Below, piece by piece: positions 49,359 to 58,527 of a stretch of 64,000 nucleotides of DNA; position 1 is the first letter of the stretch, and each line of letters opens with the position of its first letter. The translations under genes were made by a program, and so were the position numbers. Where the stretch lies: NCBI RefSeq assembly GCF_003852425.1, contig NZ_QAJN01000021.1:62001-126000 (forward strand), read 5' to 3'. The stretch is from Paucibacter sp. KBW04 (GTDB taxonomy: Bacteria; Pseudomonadota; Gammaproteobacteria; Burkholderiales; Burkholderiaceae_C). Below the pieces are notes generated by a model. The model saw nothing but the letters and a program-made list of their open reading frames with translations, was not told the origin of the DNA and ran no database searches.

Positions 49359-50653
49359 GTGCAGGCCGCCTGTTCACGCTACTGCTCGCGCTAGGCCTGG
49401 GCTTGATCTGGCCCAGCGCCTTTGCCACCCAGCCTGGGGCTTTGATGGATGAGGAGGGGAGCGAGACCCTGCTGATCGTGGCACTCGCCGACAAGGGCTT
49501 CAGCCTGCCGCCCGTGGGCGGAACACCGCGCGCGGCCTACGGGGCGAGCCAGACTTATGCGGCGAGCCCGTCCACGCAGACGCTCGCCGCCGAGATTGCA
49601 CGGAGCCATGGTTTGGCGTGGCGTGCGGCCTGGACGATTGCGCCCCTGAAGCTGCACTGCATCTTGTTCCGCATCAGCTCGGGGCAGGACCGGGATCGAG
49701 TGCTGCAGCGCTTGCAGGCCGACGACCGTGTCGCCCTGGCCCAGCCGCTCAATCAGTTTGAGACTTTGGGCGAGGCCAGCGCAGCCGCCGAATTCAACGA
49801 CCCCTATTGGCCTTTGCAGCGCGGCTTCGCGCGCATGGAGGTGATCGAAGCGCAGCGGTGGACGCGCGGGGAGGGCGTGAAAGTCGCCTTGATCGACACC
49901 GGCTTGGACGCTCGCCATCCCGACCTGCTGGGGCGGGTGCAACTGCAACGAGATTTCGTCGGCCCTGCGCATCCGCCCCCTCCCCAAGGTGAGCGACATG
50001 GGACGCAGATGGCAGGCGTGATCGCCGCCGTGGCCAACAATCAGATCGGCATCGTGGGTATGGCGCCGCAGGCTCGCTTGCTGTCTTTTCGCGCCTGTTG
50101 GGAGCGGGACGCTGCGGCCGCCCGTTGCGACAGTTTCACCCTGGCCCAGGCCTTGGGGGCCGCTATCGCGGCAGAGGCGGACATCATCAATCTCAGTCTG
50201 GGCGGCCCGGCGGATCCCTTGCTGAGCCTCTTGACGGGATACGCGCTCAAGCGTGGTGTTTGGGTGCTGGGGGCCTTGCCCCTCAATGGCAGTTTGCAGG
50301 GCTTTCCAGCTAACGTGGCGGGTGTGCAGACCGTGAGCATGGAGCCCGAAGGGGCGGATGCTGCCGCCGGCGTGGCGGGCGAATCGGCCTCGCTGCTGGC
50401 ACCGGGCCGTGAGGTGCTGACCTTGAGCCCGGGCGGGCGATATGACTACGCCAGTGGCAGTTCCCTGGCGACCGCCCATGCCACGGGCCTCGCCGCCTTG
50501 TTGCGATCCCTGCCCTTGCAGGGCACTAGCGTTCAGCGCTCTTTGCGCGAACTGCTTGCGCCCGCCGGTACGGGCCCGAGCCTCAATGCCTGCCAGGCCT
50601 TGAAAGCGCTGCGGCCTCAGCAACAGTGCCGAGGGCTGGCCAAGACTCCCTAG
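49355..50653 (+). CDS. S8-family subtilisin-like serine protease, exported
   Basis: A 432-residue protease with a signal peptide (residues 1-25) and a propeptide at about residues 77-138. The triad is D181 (VALIDTGLD), H215 (GERHGTQMAG) and S370 (ASGSSLATAHATG, in place of the common GTSMA). The oxyanion-hole region includes INLSLGG. It is translationally coupled to the anti-sigma gene by an ATGA overlap. The propeptide resembles the anti-sigma periplasmic tail. No membrane anchor or sorting signal is seen at its C-terminus, so it is probably periplasmic or secreted. The substrate is unproven; the anti-sigma tail is a candidate. Confidence 0.9.
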   Translation: MSAGRLFTLLLALGLGLIWPSAFATQPGALMDEEGSETLLIVALADKGFSLPPVGGTPRAAYGASQTYAASPSTQTLAAEIARSHGLAWRAAWTIAPLKLHCILFRISSGQDRDRVLQRLQADDRVALAQPLNQFETLGEASAAAEFNDPYWPLQRGFARMEVIEAQRWTRGEGVKVALIDTGLDARHPDLLGRVQLQRDFVGPAHPPPPQGERHGTQMAGVIAAVANNQIGIVGMAPQARLLSFRACWERDAAAARCDSFTLAQALGAAIAAEADIINLSLGGPADPLLSLLTGYALKRGVWVLGALPLNGSLQGFPANVAGVQTVSMEPEGADAAAGVAGESASLLAPGREVLTLSPGGRYDYASGSSLATAHATGLAALLRSLPLQGTSVQRSLRELLAPAGTGPSLNACQALKALRPQQQCRGLAKTP

Positions 50654-50770
50654 TTTGACGGGCCGGCGGCGCAACGATTGGCGTCGCCCGGGGTACTCAT
50701 CCACAGCCGCCGCAATCTGCGCAGGCCTCTTGAACTTGATGGATGTTTGACCTTCAACCGGGAACAAAAA

Positions 50771-51439
50771 ATGAAGCACAGCGCAATGAATACCGCTTAT
50801 GCGGCCTGCTCGGCACTCCTGCTGGGTGTGGCCGCCTTGGCTGCCTCGCCAGCGCAGGCGGTGACGGTGGGAGACCCCACGGGGGACTTTCTGAGCACCT
50901 ACAAAGGCGCCCAGACCGGCGAGTTTGATGTGGTCGCCAGCTGGGTCAATTACGACCCCAACCGCGACGTCTTCCAACTCTCCGCCACCATGGCGGGCAA
51001 TATCTCGCCGACCTCCTTGGCCGCCTATGTCTGGGGCTTCGACCGCGGGCATGGCACGGCAGCCTTCGGCAGCAGTTTGGGCCTGACACAGGTGCTGTTC
51101 GATCGAACCGTGGTGGTGAACGCCAATGGCTCCATCGTCAGCGGGGGCGTCAACGTCGGCACGGCCACCATCTTTGGCTCCACCATCACGGCCACCATCG
51201 CCGGCTCGGTCTTGCCAGAGAACGGCTTCAGCAAGGCCAACTACACCTGGAATCTGTGGCCGCGCTTCACAGGTACCAGCTTCAATGGCGTGACGGTCTC
51301 GGGCGTGTCTGCGATCCCCGACTTCGCCCCCAACACCGTCAACGCCGCGGTGACGGCCGTGCCCGAACCCTCATCCCTGGCCTTGATGGTGCTGGGGCTG
51401 GGCGGCTTTGCCTGGCTGCGTCGTCGCCAGCAGAGCTGA
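50771..51439 (+). CDS. PEP-CTERM sorting-domain protein (2)
   Basis: A 222-residue exported protein. The ATG at 50771 follows CGGGAACAAAAA and starts a signal peptide (residues 1-31, ending SPAQAV). The body is predicted beta with a Gly/Thr-rich middle. The end VPEPSSLALMVLGLGGFAWL plus RRRQQS is the PEP-CTERM signal processed by exosortase. It lies 117 bp after the subtilase gene on the same strand and may belong to the same sigma-controlled unit. It is not closely similar to the PEP-CTERM protein at 5798 outside the sorting signal. Confidence 0.87.
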   Translation: MKHSAMNTAYAACSALLLGVAALAASPAQAVTVGDPTGDFLSTYKGAQTGEFDVVASWVNYDPNRDVFQLSATMAGNISPTSLAAYVWGFDRGHGTAAFGSSLGLTQVLFDRTVVVNANGSIVSGGVNVGTATIFGSTITATIAGSVLPENGFSKANYTWNLWPRFTGTSFNGVTVSGVSAIPDFAPNTVNAAVTAVPEPSSLALMVLGLGGFAWLRRRQQS

Positions 51440-51653
51440 GCGCAGGCGAACTGCGGCCTCCCAAGGCGTGGCATTCTCTGAGTGGCGCCGCCTTGGGGCC
51501 AGAGTCGCCCTGGGGCTTTGTGCGCGAGCCCTCCGCGCCCCGGCGTGAGGTGATCGCACAAGTCGAGGGCCGAGGCTTGGTGAGCCGCATGCAGATGACG
51601 CGGCAATTGCTGGACAGTTTTTGACCTCAATGTTTGCCGTTCAGGCTGCGGGG
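51440..51653. other. intergenic region after the second PEP-CTERM gene
   Basis: 214 bp. A plus-strand frame through it could encode about 60 residues ending MTRQLLDSF, but it has no start codon with a Shine-Dalgarno and no family I recognise. I leave it unassigned. Confidence 0.4.
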
Positions 51654-52208
51654 CTAGGCTGAGAAATCAAGGTCCTTGCTTGCCACCACGCCGGTCGTCC
51701 TGCCGGGTGCCGATTCATAGGCCCAGTAGAGATTGGTGTGGGCAATGACCTGCTCGGGTGGCGGCGCACCCCACTTTGAGTAATCGTCTGTGGTGTGGGC
51801 ATCGCTCACCAGCACAACGTCATAACCTCGTACATGAGCGCCATGCAGGCTTGAGCGAATACAGGCGTCGGTCTGCGCGCCCACCACAACGAGCTTGCCG
51901 ACTTGAAGCTCATGCAGCGCGGCTTCGAGAGAGGTGTCTTCGAAGGCGTCCCCGTAGTGCTTGTCCACGCGCAACTCTGCTTTGTTGGGCACGAGTTCGG
52001 GGACGATTTGCCAGGCGTCGCTGTCCTTCGGCAGTTCGGCGCTGGTGTGCTGCACCCAGATCACCGGGGTCTGGCTTTGCCTTGCTTTCGCCACCACCTC
52101 CGCCACATGGTCGATCACCGCGGCACGCGCATGTGCTGCGGCCAAGACCTTGTTCTGCATGTCGATGACGAGCAAGGCGGTGTGGGGTCTGTTCTTGAGC
52201 GCAGTCAT
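51654..52208 (-). CDS. isochorismatase-family cysteine hydrolase
   Basis: A 184-residue cytosolic hydrolase. The ATG at 52208 follows CGGAGAAACGG, a good Shine-Dalgarno; the frame continues 43 codons upstream without homology. Catalytic triad positions are readable: Asp in LLVIDMQNKV, Lys in LRVDKHYGDAFEDT and Cys in VVVGAQTDACIRSSLHGA. The family includes nicotinamidases and isochorismatases; sequence alone does not fix the substrate. It is divergent from the second TfoX-like gene. Confidence 0.88.
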   Translation of the reverse strand: MTALKNRPHTALLVIDMQNKVLAAAHARAAVIDHVAEVVAKARQSQTPVIWVQHTSAELPKDSDAWQIVPELVPNKAELRVDKHYGDAFEDTSLEAALHELQVGKLVVVGAQTDACIRSSLHGAHVRGYDVVLVSDAHTTDDYSKWGAPPPEQVIAHTNLYWAYESAPGRTTGVVASKDLDFSA

Positions 52209-52509
52209 CCGTTTCTCCGATTGATGAGTTGGGTCACTGAGTTGGACGGGGCCGCCTCCTCGGGCGCCTGGATCAAGCATAGTGAGGAAGGCCGTGCTGT
52301 GCTCATGCACAGGGCGGTGGGAACCCGACAATCGCACCTGTCTGAATCAAACATTCAGGTTCGGATGAAGGTTCGCTTAGTTTCAAGGCCTGAGCCTTGG
52401 CGCCCGCCTAGCCACTTGGTTCAGCCTGTTCTCGCCACTGATTGCGCTGGCACACCGGGATCGTTAACCTGCTTCGGTCTACGCAGCTTTTTTTAAAAAG
52501 GGACCTGGC
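52209..52509. promoter_or_regulatory. divergent region between the hydrolase and TfoX-like genes
   Basis: 301 bp with no gene. It contains a short hairpin CTGAAT-CAAAC-ATTCAG near 52341-52357 and the A/T stretch CTTTTTTTAAAAAG just before the TfoX-like Shine-Dalgarno. No known regulator site was recognised. Confidence 0.4.
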
Positions 52510-52836
52510 ATGCCTTTCGATCCTCACCTGGCCGATTTGATGCGAACAGCCTTGGCGGGCCGCCCAGGCGTTCAGGAGAAGAAGATGTTCGGCGGCTTCT
52601 GCTGGATGCTGCACGGCCACATGCTTTGTGGTGTCGAAGTGGGCCGTTTCATGTTCAGGGTGGGCAAGGATTTGGAAGCAGAGGCGCTCTCTCGGCCCGG
52701 CGCAAAGCCAATGGACATCACGGGCAAGCCAATGCGCGGCATCGTCTGGGTCAACGCCGACGATGCCATCGATGCGGGGCTCGGCAACTGGATTGAATTG
52801 GCCGCTCGCTTCGCAAACTCACTGCCGCCCAAGTAG
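52510..52836 (+). CDS. TfoX/Sxy N-terminal-domain protein, short
   Basis: A 108-residue single-domain protein. The core KKMFGGFCWMLHGHMLCGVE, then FMFRVGKD and MRGIVWV, is the TfoX-N pattern, shared with the gene at 27976 but lacking its basic tail. The ATG follows AAAGGGACCTGGC. Relatives are widespread and mostly uncharacterised; a direct competence role is not implied. It is divergent from the hydrolase gene and convergent with metF. Confidence 0.82.
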   Translation: MPFDPHLADLMRTALAGRPGVQEKKMFGGFCWMLHGHMLCGVEVGRFMFRVGKDLEAEALSRPGAKPMDITGKPMRGIVWVNADDAIDAGLGNWIELAARFANSLPPK

Positions 52837-52951
52837 CGCGCGGCGGTAGCCATTACGCAGCGGCAGGCGGTCTGTTTGGTGCAGCCGTTCATTTGCGGCG
52901 ACTCGGGCGCGGGCAAGTTGGGCGCTGGCTGCAGTCATGCCAAGCGAGGAC

Positions 52952-52973
52952 TGCCCGTCGTGCCGGACGGGCA
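52952..52973 (-). terminator. hairpin after metF
   Basis: TGCCCGTC (52952-52959) and GACGGGCA (52966-52973) form a perfect 8-bp stem, 19 bp after the metF stop. The flank is not T-rich, so it may be a processing or stability element, or a weak terminator. Confidence 0.45.
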
Positions 52974-52991
52974 AAGTCAGCTCAGCTCAAA

Positions 52992-53840
52992 TCAACCCAA
53001 GTTCAAGCGCTTACACAACTCCAAGGTCAACCCCGACTGATTGAGCGTGTAGAAGTGAATCCCCGGCGCGCCGCCTGCGATCAGGCGTTCGCAGACGCGG
53101 GTCATCACGTCCAGGCCGAAGGCGCGGATGGAGGCGGCGTCGTCCATATAGCCTTCCATCTTGAGTGCCACCCAGCGCGGGATTTCGATGCCGTCGCGGG
53201 CGGCGAATTGGGCAATGCGGGCGTAGTTGTGGAAGGGCATGATGCCCGGCACGATGGGGGCGTCCACGCCCAATTTGCGCACTTCGTCCACGAAGTTGAA
53301 GTAGGCGTCGGGGTTGAAGAAGAACTGGGTAATCGCGGCGTTAGCACCGGCCTTCATCTTGTCGGCGAAGTGCTGCAAGTCCTTCGCCGCATAACGTTGC
53401 TGCGGGTGGTACTCGGGGTAGGCGGCGACTTCGATCTGCCAGTCCGGGCCCTGGGTTTCGCGGATGAAGCGCACCAGCTCGGAGGCATAGCGGAACTCGC
53501 CGGCCGTGGCGGTGCCGCTGGGCAAATCACCACGCAGGGCGACCACGCGGCGGATGTTCTGGGCGCGGTAGGTGGCCAGAATCTCCGCGATGTTTTCGCG
53601 GGTGGAGCCCACGCAGCTCAGGTGCGGCGCGGCCTCATAGCCGCTGGCGGCGATGTCCATCACCGTGGCCAGGGTCTTCTCGCGGGTGGAGCCGCCGGCG
53701 CCGTAGGTGACGCTGAAGTAATGCGGGTTCAGAACGCTCAGGTCCTGCACCACGGTCTTGAGCTTTTCGGTGCCGACCGGCGTGTTGGGCGGGAAGAACT
53801 CGAAGCTAACGGGAGGCGTCTTTTTGTTCGCGATGCTCAT
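52992..53840 (-). CDS. metF: 5,10-methylenetetrahydrofolate reductase
   Basis: A 282-residue flavoenzyme that reduces methylene-THF to methyl-THF for methionine synthesis. VSFEFFPPNTPVGTEKL holds the catalytic Glu region, FSVTYGAGGSTR the FAD/folate site, and VVALRGDLPSG and AITQFFFNPDAYF are standard. The ATG overlaps the stop of the upstream methyltransferase gene by 4 bp. It is the last gene of the ahcY-tlyA-metF set, which has an S-adenosylhomocysteine riboswitch at its head, so methyl-cycle state can control folate-derived methyl supply. Confidence 0.95.
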   Translation of the reverse strand: MSIANKKTPPVSFEFFPPNTPVGTEKLKTVVQDLSVLNPHYFSVTYGAGGSTREKTLATVMDIAASGYEAAPHLSCVGSTRENIAEILATYRAQNIRRVVALRGDLPSGTATAGEFRYASELVRFIRETQGPDWQIEVAAYPEYHPQQRYAAKDLQHFADKMKAGANAAITQFFFNPDAYFNFVDEVRKLGVDAPIVPGIMPFHNYARIAQFAARDGIEIPRWVALKMEGYMDDAASIRAFGLDVMTRVCERLIAGGAPGIHFYTLNQSGLTLELCKRLNLG

Positions 53841-54616
53841 GTTTGTTCCTTGTCCCCAGGCGCACGCGCTGCCCAGAGGAAAAATTCTTTGTTGCCGTCA
53901 CCGCCGGTGATGGGGCTGTCGAAATAGTCGCGCACCACGAGGCCCACCGCAGCGCAGGCCTCGCGGGCCTTGGCTTCCAGCAGCGGGTACTGGCCTGCGT
54001 CCTTCACCAAGCCGCCGCGCGCCACGGCCTTGGGGCCTAGTTCGAACTGCGGTTTGATCAAGAGCAAGACCTGACCCTGGGCAGAAGAAACCCAGGGCAG
54101 CAGCTCGGGCAGGGCGCCCAGCATGGAGATAAAGCTGAGGTCACCGACGATGAGGTCGAAGCCGGTCGCGGGCTTGTGCTCGCTCAGGGCCGAGGCCGCC
54201 AGCTCACGCACATGCAGGCCTTCAAGTGCCACGATGCGTGCATCGCCCTGCAGCCGCTCATGCAGCTGGTCATGGCCCACGTCCACACCCACCACTTTGG
54301 CTGCACCCATTTTGAGCAGGCAGTCGGTGAAGCCGCCGGTGCTTTGGCCCATGTCCAGCACGGTCAGGCCGGCGACGCTCAAGCCGGTGTGCTTCAAGGC
54401 ACCTTCCAGCTTGAGCCCGCCGCGCGAGACATAACGCGCTTCGGCATCGTCATTCAAGCGCAGCTCCACGCCTTCGATCAAATCCAGGCCTGCCTTGTTG
54501 ACCGGCGCCCAGCCTTTGGCCGAGCGCCACTCCACCGCGCCCGCTGCGATCAGCCTTTGAGCGATCGAGCGGGTGGAGCAGAGGCCTTGGGAGACCAGGA
54601 GTTGATCAGCGCGCAT
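53837..54616 (-). CDS. tlyA: TlyA-family rRNA (cytidine-2'-O)-methyltransferase
   Basis: A 259-residue SAM-dependent RNA methyltransferase. The N-terminus is an S4 RNA-binding domain (MRADQLLVSQGLCSTRSIAQ, then RLIAAGAVEW). The C-terminal part is an FtsJ-type Rossmann domain with VLDMGQSTGGFTDCLLKMGA (SAM loop), VVGVDVGHDQL and LIVGDLSFISM. TlyA methylates 16S and sometimes 23S rRNA; older names call it hemolysin A. It lies between ahcY and metF and consumes SAM, so its place in a methyl-cycle operon is logical. It is separated from ahcY by 198 bp that hold a large palindrome. Confidence 0.92.
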   Translation of the reverse strand: MRADQLLVSQGLCSTRSIAQRLIAAGAVEWRSAKGWAPVNKAGLDLIEGVELRLNDDAEARYVSRGGLKLEGALKHTGLSVAGLTVLDMGQSTGGFTDCLLKMGAAKVVGVDVGHDQLHERLQGDARIVALEGLHVRELAASALSEHKPATGFDLIVGDLSFISMLGALPELLPWVSSAQGQVLLLIKPQFELGPKAVARGGLVKDAGQYPLLEAKAREACAAVGLVVRDYFDSPITGGDGNKEFFLWAARAPGDKEQT

Positions 54617-54699
54617 GGAACTTTGAAGACGATGGAAAAGTGCGCAGCTCAGCTGCGCTTCAGCCCTTGAATTGAGGCGATGGTCCCCGGGCGTAGCGA

Positions 54700-54797
54700 G
54701 CGCCTGTCAGGCAAGGCGTGGGGGGATCCGCAGACCGGAACGTAGCAGCGCTACGTGAGGATCTGCGGAGGGACCCACAACGCCGCATGGCAGGCGC
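54700..54797. repeat. 98-bp imperfect palindrome between ahcY and tlyA
   Basis: Nested complementary arms share one centre at about 54748: ACGTAGC/GCTACGT around AGC (54740-54756), TCCGCAGA/TCTGCGGA (54727-54769), and GCGCCTG/CAGGCGC (54700-54797), with mismatched but partly pairing DNA between. It would fold as one long hairpin in the operon transcript. It looks like a mobile or repetitive palindromic element, or a processing/attenuation structure. No second copy was seen in the window. Confidence 0.6.
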
Positions 54798-54814
54798 GCA
54801 GTAGCCCGTGACAA

Positions 54815-56245
<1,431 letters not shown>

Positions 56246-56375
56246 GGCGGGCGGGCTCCTTCAAGAGATGTTGAAGCCGCTGCAGCATGAGTGCGGGAGC
56301 CGTGCGGGCGAGGGCTTTGGTCAATGGACTAGCCTCACCGGGACGCGCGATCACCCACAAAAAAAACTGCAGCGG

Positions 56376-56484
56376 GTGAGCGCGGTTGCAATGAATCTGG
56401 GCGGCGCTTGAATGCCGGCACTGGATTCGATTCCGAGCCTGGCCTCATGTCTGTGCGACATGAGGTTGCAACGCTCCTCGGAGT
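56376..56484 (-). ncRNA. S-adenosylhomocysteine (SAH) riboswitch
   Basis: On the minus strand the leader reads ACTCCGAGGAGCGTTGCAAC, then CAGGCTCGGA. P1 is TCCGAG (56477-56482) with CTCGGA (56432-56437). P2 is an 8-bp stem CCTCATGT/ACATGAGG (56443-56450, 56458-56465). The pseudoknot pairs GAGCG (56472-56476) with CGCTC (56378-56382) in GCAACCGCGCTCACCC. These are the conserved elements of the SAH aptamer upstream of ahcY. The insert between P1 and the pseudoknot is longer than in compact examples and can form its own stem (GAATC/GATTC). It controls ahcY 131 bp on. Confidence 0.93.
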
Positions 56485-56490
56485 GCGTCA

Positions 56491-56520
56491 ATTCTAGACG
56501 CAATGTCACAGGTGATCCAA
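56491..56520 (-). promoter_or_regulatory. sigma-70-type promoter of the SAH-riboswitch operon
   Basis: On the minus strand TTGGAT (56515-56520), an 18-bp spacer and TAGAAT (56491-56496) place the start point near 56484, right at the 5' edge of the riboswitch. The -10 matches 5 of 6 and the -35 matches 4 of 6 of the consensus. Confidence 0.6.
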
Positions 56521-56557
56521 GGATCAAGCCCGGATTTGAGGACAATCTCACCTAACT

Positions 56558-57352
56558 ATGCAAGCATTCTCTCTCTGCCCCGCCGCCGATTTGGGCCGCA
56601 TCCACGGCCTTTTGACCGATATCGACGACACCTTGACGGCGGAGGGCGAGATCGCTCCCGCCGCGCTACAAGCCCTGTGGGATCTGCAGGCCGCAGGCAT
56701 CCCGGTCATCGCCATCACCGGCCGGCCCTCGGGCTGGAGCGAAGCCTTTGCCCTCAGCTGGCCGGTGCGCGCCATCGTGGCGGAGAACGGCGCGGTGATG
56801 CTGCGCGCCGATGCCAGCAATGGCCAGCTGCGCCGCGAGTTCTGCCAGGACGCCAGCGCCCGTGCCGTCAATTTCGAGCGTTTGCGTCATTGCGCGGCCG
56901 ACGTTCTGCGCCGCGTACCCGGCAGCGTGCTGGCCACCGATAGCGCCGGCCGCCTGACCGATATCGCTGTCGATCACAGCGAGCACGCCCATCTGGACGA
57001 GGCGCAGATCGCGGCGGTCTGTGCCGTGATGCGCGAGCATGGCCTGCAGGCCACCGTCAGTTCTATCCACATCAATGGCTGGATCGGTGAGCACAGCAAA
57101 TGGACGGCGGCGGCCTGGGCCGTGCCGGCCTTGCTGAACCGGCCGTTTGATGCGCGTGATTGGGTGTATGTGGGCGACTCCACCAACGACCAGCAAATGT
57201 TCGCCAAGATCCCCCTGAGCGTGGGCGTGGCCAATATCGCCCGCTTTGTGCCCCAGCTGCAGACCCTGCCCGCTTACGTGACCCAGGCCGAGCGTGGCGA
57301 GGGCTTCGCCGAGGTGGCTCGGGCCTTGTTGGCTGCGCAGCCAAGGCGCTAA
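56558..57352 (+). CDS. HAD-IIB family phosphatase
   Basis: A 264-residue cytosolic phosphatase. Motif I is LLTDIDDTLTAEGEI with nucleophile and acid Asp. Motif II is VIAITGRPSGW. The Lys of motif III lies in HSKWTAA, and motif IV is VYVGDSTNDQQMFAKI. This is the IIB cap class, which includes sucrose-6-phosphate and mannosyl-3-phosphoglycerate phosphatases. The substrate is unknown. It is divergent from the SAH-riboswitch operon across about 70 bp. There is no Shine-Dalgarno close to the ATG, but motif I position supports it. Confidence 0.9.
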   Translation: MQAFSLCPAADLGRIHGLLTDIDDTLTAEGEIAPAALQALWDLQAAGIPVIAITGRPSGWSEAFALSWPVRAIVAENGAVMLRADASNGQLRREFCQDASARAVNFERLRHCAADVLRRVPGSVLATDSAGRLTDIAVDHSEHAHLDEAQIAAVCAVMREHGLQATVSSIHINGWIGEHSKWTAAAWAVPALLNRPFDARDWVYVGDSTNDQQMFAKIPLSVGVANIARFVPQLQTLPAYVTQAERGEGFAEVARALLAAQPRR

Positions 57353-57406
57353 CGTCGATTTCCCGCGCAGGACTGCGCGATTTGCTCCGCTTTGTGCGAG
57401 TAGCGC

Positions 57407-57433
57407 TACAGATTCGACGGAAAAAGCCGATAG
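57407..57433 (+). promoter_or_regulatory. sigma-28 (FliA)-like promoter
   Basis: TACAGATT (57407-57414), an 11-nt spacer, and GCCGATAG (57426-57433) match the flagellar sigma-28 consensus TAAAGTTT-N11-GCCGATAA at 6 of 8 and 7 of 8 bases with exact spacing. It ends 43 bp before the CheX-like gene start, which fits a chemotaxis gene under flagellar control. Confidence 0.65.
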
Positions 57434-57476
57434 CCTTGGTGATCAAGCGGCTCTTTCGGGCCTGAGGATGTGGCGC

Positions 57477-58442
57477 ATGACGGAAACCACCCAACTGGAG
57501 GCCAAGGTACTGCTGCTCGAGCATGACCCGGCCCAGTACCAAATCCTGAGCGATTTTTGCCTGGAGAAAGGCCTCCTGGCCTTGCCGCGCTCGTCGCATA
57601 ACGCATTAGTCACGCTGTCTCAGCACAAAGACCTGGGCGGCGTGCTGCTGGCCGAGGATCTGCCCTGTGAGGACGGCGACAGCCTGCATCTGGCCCGCGC
57701 CATCCACAAGTTGCGCCCCGAGCTGCCGATTTTTCTGCGCCGCACCAGCAGCCGTGCGCTGAGCGTCGAGGAGCAGGAGACCATACGCCATGGCTGGAAG
57801 ACCGGCGAGATGGCCTCGCTGCACACGGCGGTGGAGCACAATATTTTCAGCCTGCGCTACCCGACGCGCCTGGTCAACGGCATCGTCGAGCTGACCCGTC
57901 AGGCCTTGTGCGCCATGTTCCCCAATGCCCAGGTGCTGTCGGAGTCGCCCTATGTGGTGCATGACCGCATCATCCATGGCGAGGTGTCCACCCTGATCGC
58001 GATCGAGAGCACCTGGTGCCGCGGCTACATGATGTTGCAGACCGAGGAGCGGGCCTTGCGCCAGGGCCTGATCCAGGGCTTTAGCTACGAGGGCATTGGC
58101 GGCGATCTGAACTTCCGCGAGCTCAACAATATGTTGGGCGAGACGACCAATCTGATCTGGGGCGCGTTCAAGAATCGCTACATCCCGCCCCAGGCCTTCA
58201 CCAATCAGCAGACCCAAGTGCCCATCGTGATCAATCACGAGCACAAGTACATCTCGTTTGGCTCGCAGGACCCGCAGCTGTGCATTCGTTACCAGCTGTC
58301 CGACCCCGCCCGGCCGGGTTTGCCGCCCTTGATCGTGGTGCAGCGCTTCATCTTCAACTTGCACTGGTCGCCGGACGAGTTCGCCGAGTTCGACAACAAC
58401 CCACCTGAGGTAGGGCCCACCGGCGAGTTGGAATTGTTTTGA
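57477..58442 (+). CDS. pseudoreceiver-CheX fusion protein
   Basis: A 321-residue protein. Residues 8-120 look like a response-regulator receiver (KVLLLEHDPAQYQILSDFCL start), but the phospho-acceptor position reads GVLLAEDLP, so the expected Asp is shifted or lost and the Lys/Thr motif is not clear. Residues 135-300 resemble CheX, the chemotaxis phosphatase: FRELNNMLGETTNLIWGAFK carries the E-x2-N pair (E215, N218) used to strip phosphate from CheY-P. The CheY gene lies 85 bp downstream. The ATG at 57477 follows TGAGG; one at 57468 adds three residues. Confidence 0.8.
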   Translation: MTETTQLEAKVLLLEHDPAQYQILSDFCLEKGLLALPRSSHNALVTLSQHKDLGGVLLAEDLPCEDGDSLHLARAIHKLRPELPIFLRRTSSRALSVEEQETIRHGWKTGEMASLHTAVEHNIFSLRYPTRLVNGIVELTRQALCAMFPNAQVLSESPYVVHDRIIHGEVSTLIAIESTWCRGYMMLQTEERALRQGLIQGFSYEGIGGDLNFRELNNMLGETTNLIWGAFKNRYIPPQAFTNQQTQVPIVINHEHKYISFGSQDPQLCIRYQLSDPARPGLPPLIVVQRFIFNLHWSPDEFAEFDNNPPEVGPTGELELF

Positions 58443-58455
58443 AAGAGTAAAGGTG

Positions 58456-58476
58456 CCGGGCGGCTGTAGCGCCCGG
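58456..58476 (+). terminator. hairpin between the CheX-like gene and cheY
   Basis: CCGGGCG (58456-58462) and CGCCCGG (58470-58476) form a perfect 7-bp stem around GCTGTAG. It starts 13 bp after the CheX-like stop and is followed by ACTCTGTTGAG, a poor T-tract. It may partly terminate or set the ratio of the two messages. Confidence 0.45.
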
Positions 58477-58527
58477 ACTCTGTTGAGATCTTGAATTAGT
58501 TTCGCGCTGGCGCGAGGAGTGTTTGTT

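Noticed and set aside
51440-51624. Short coding fragment after the second PEP-CTERM gene
   Set aside because: No start, no Shine-Dalgarno and no known family.
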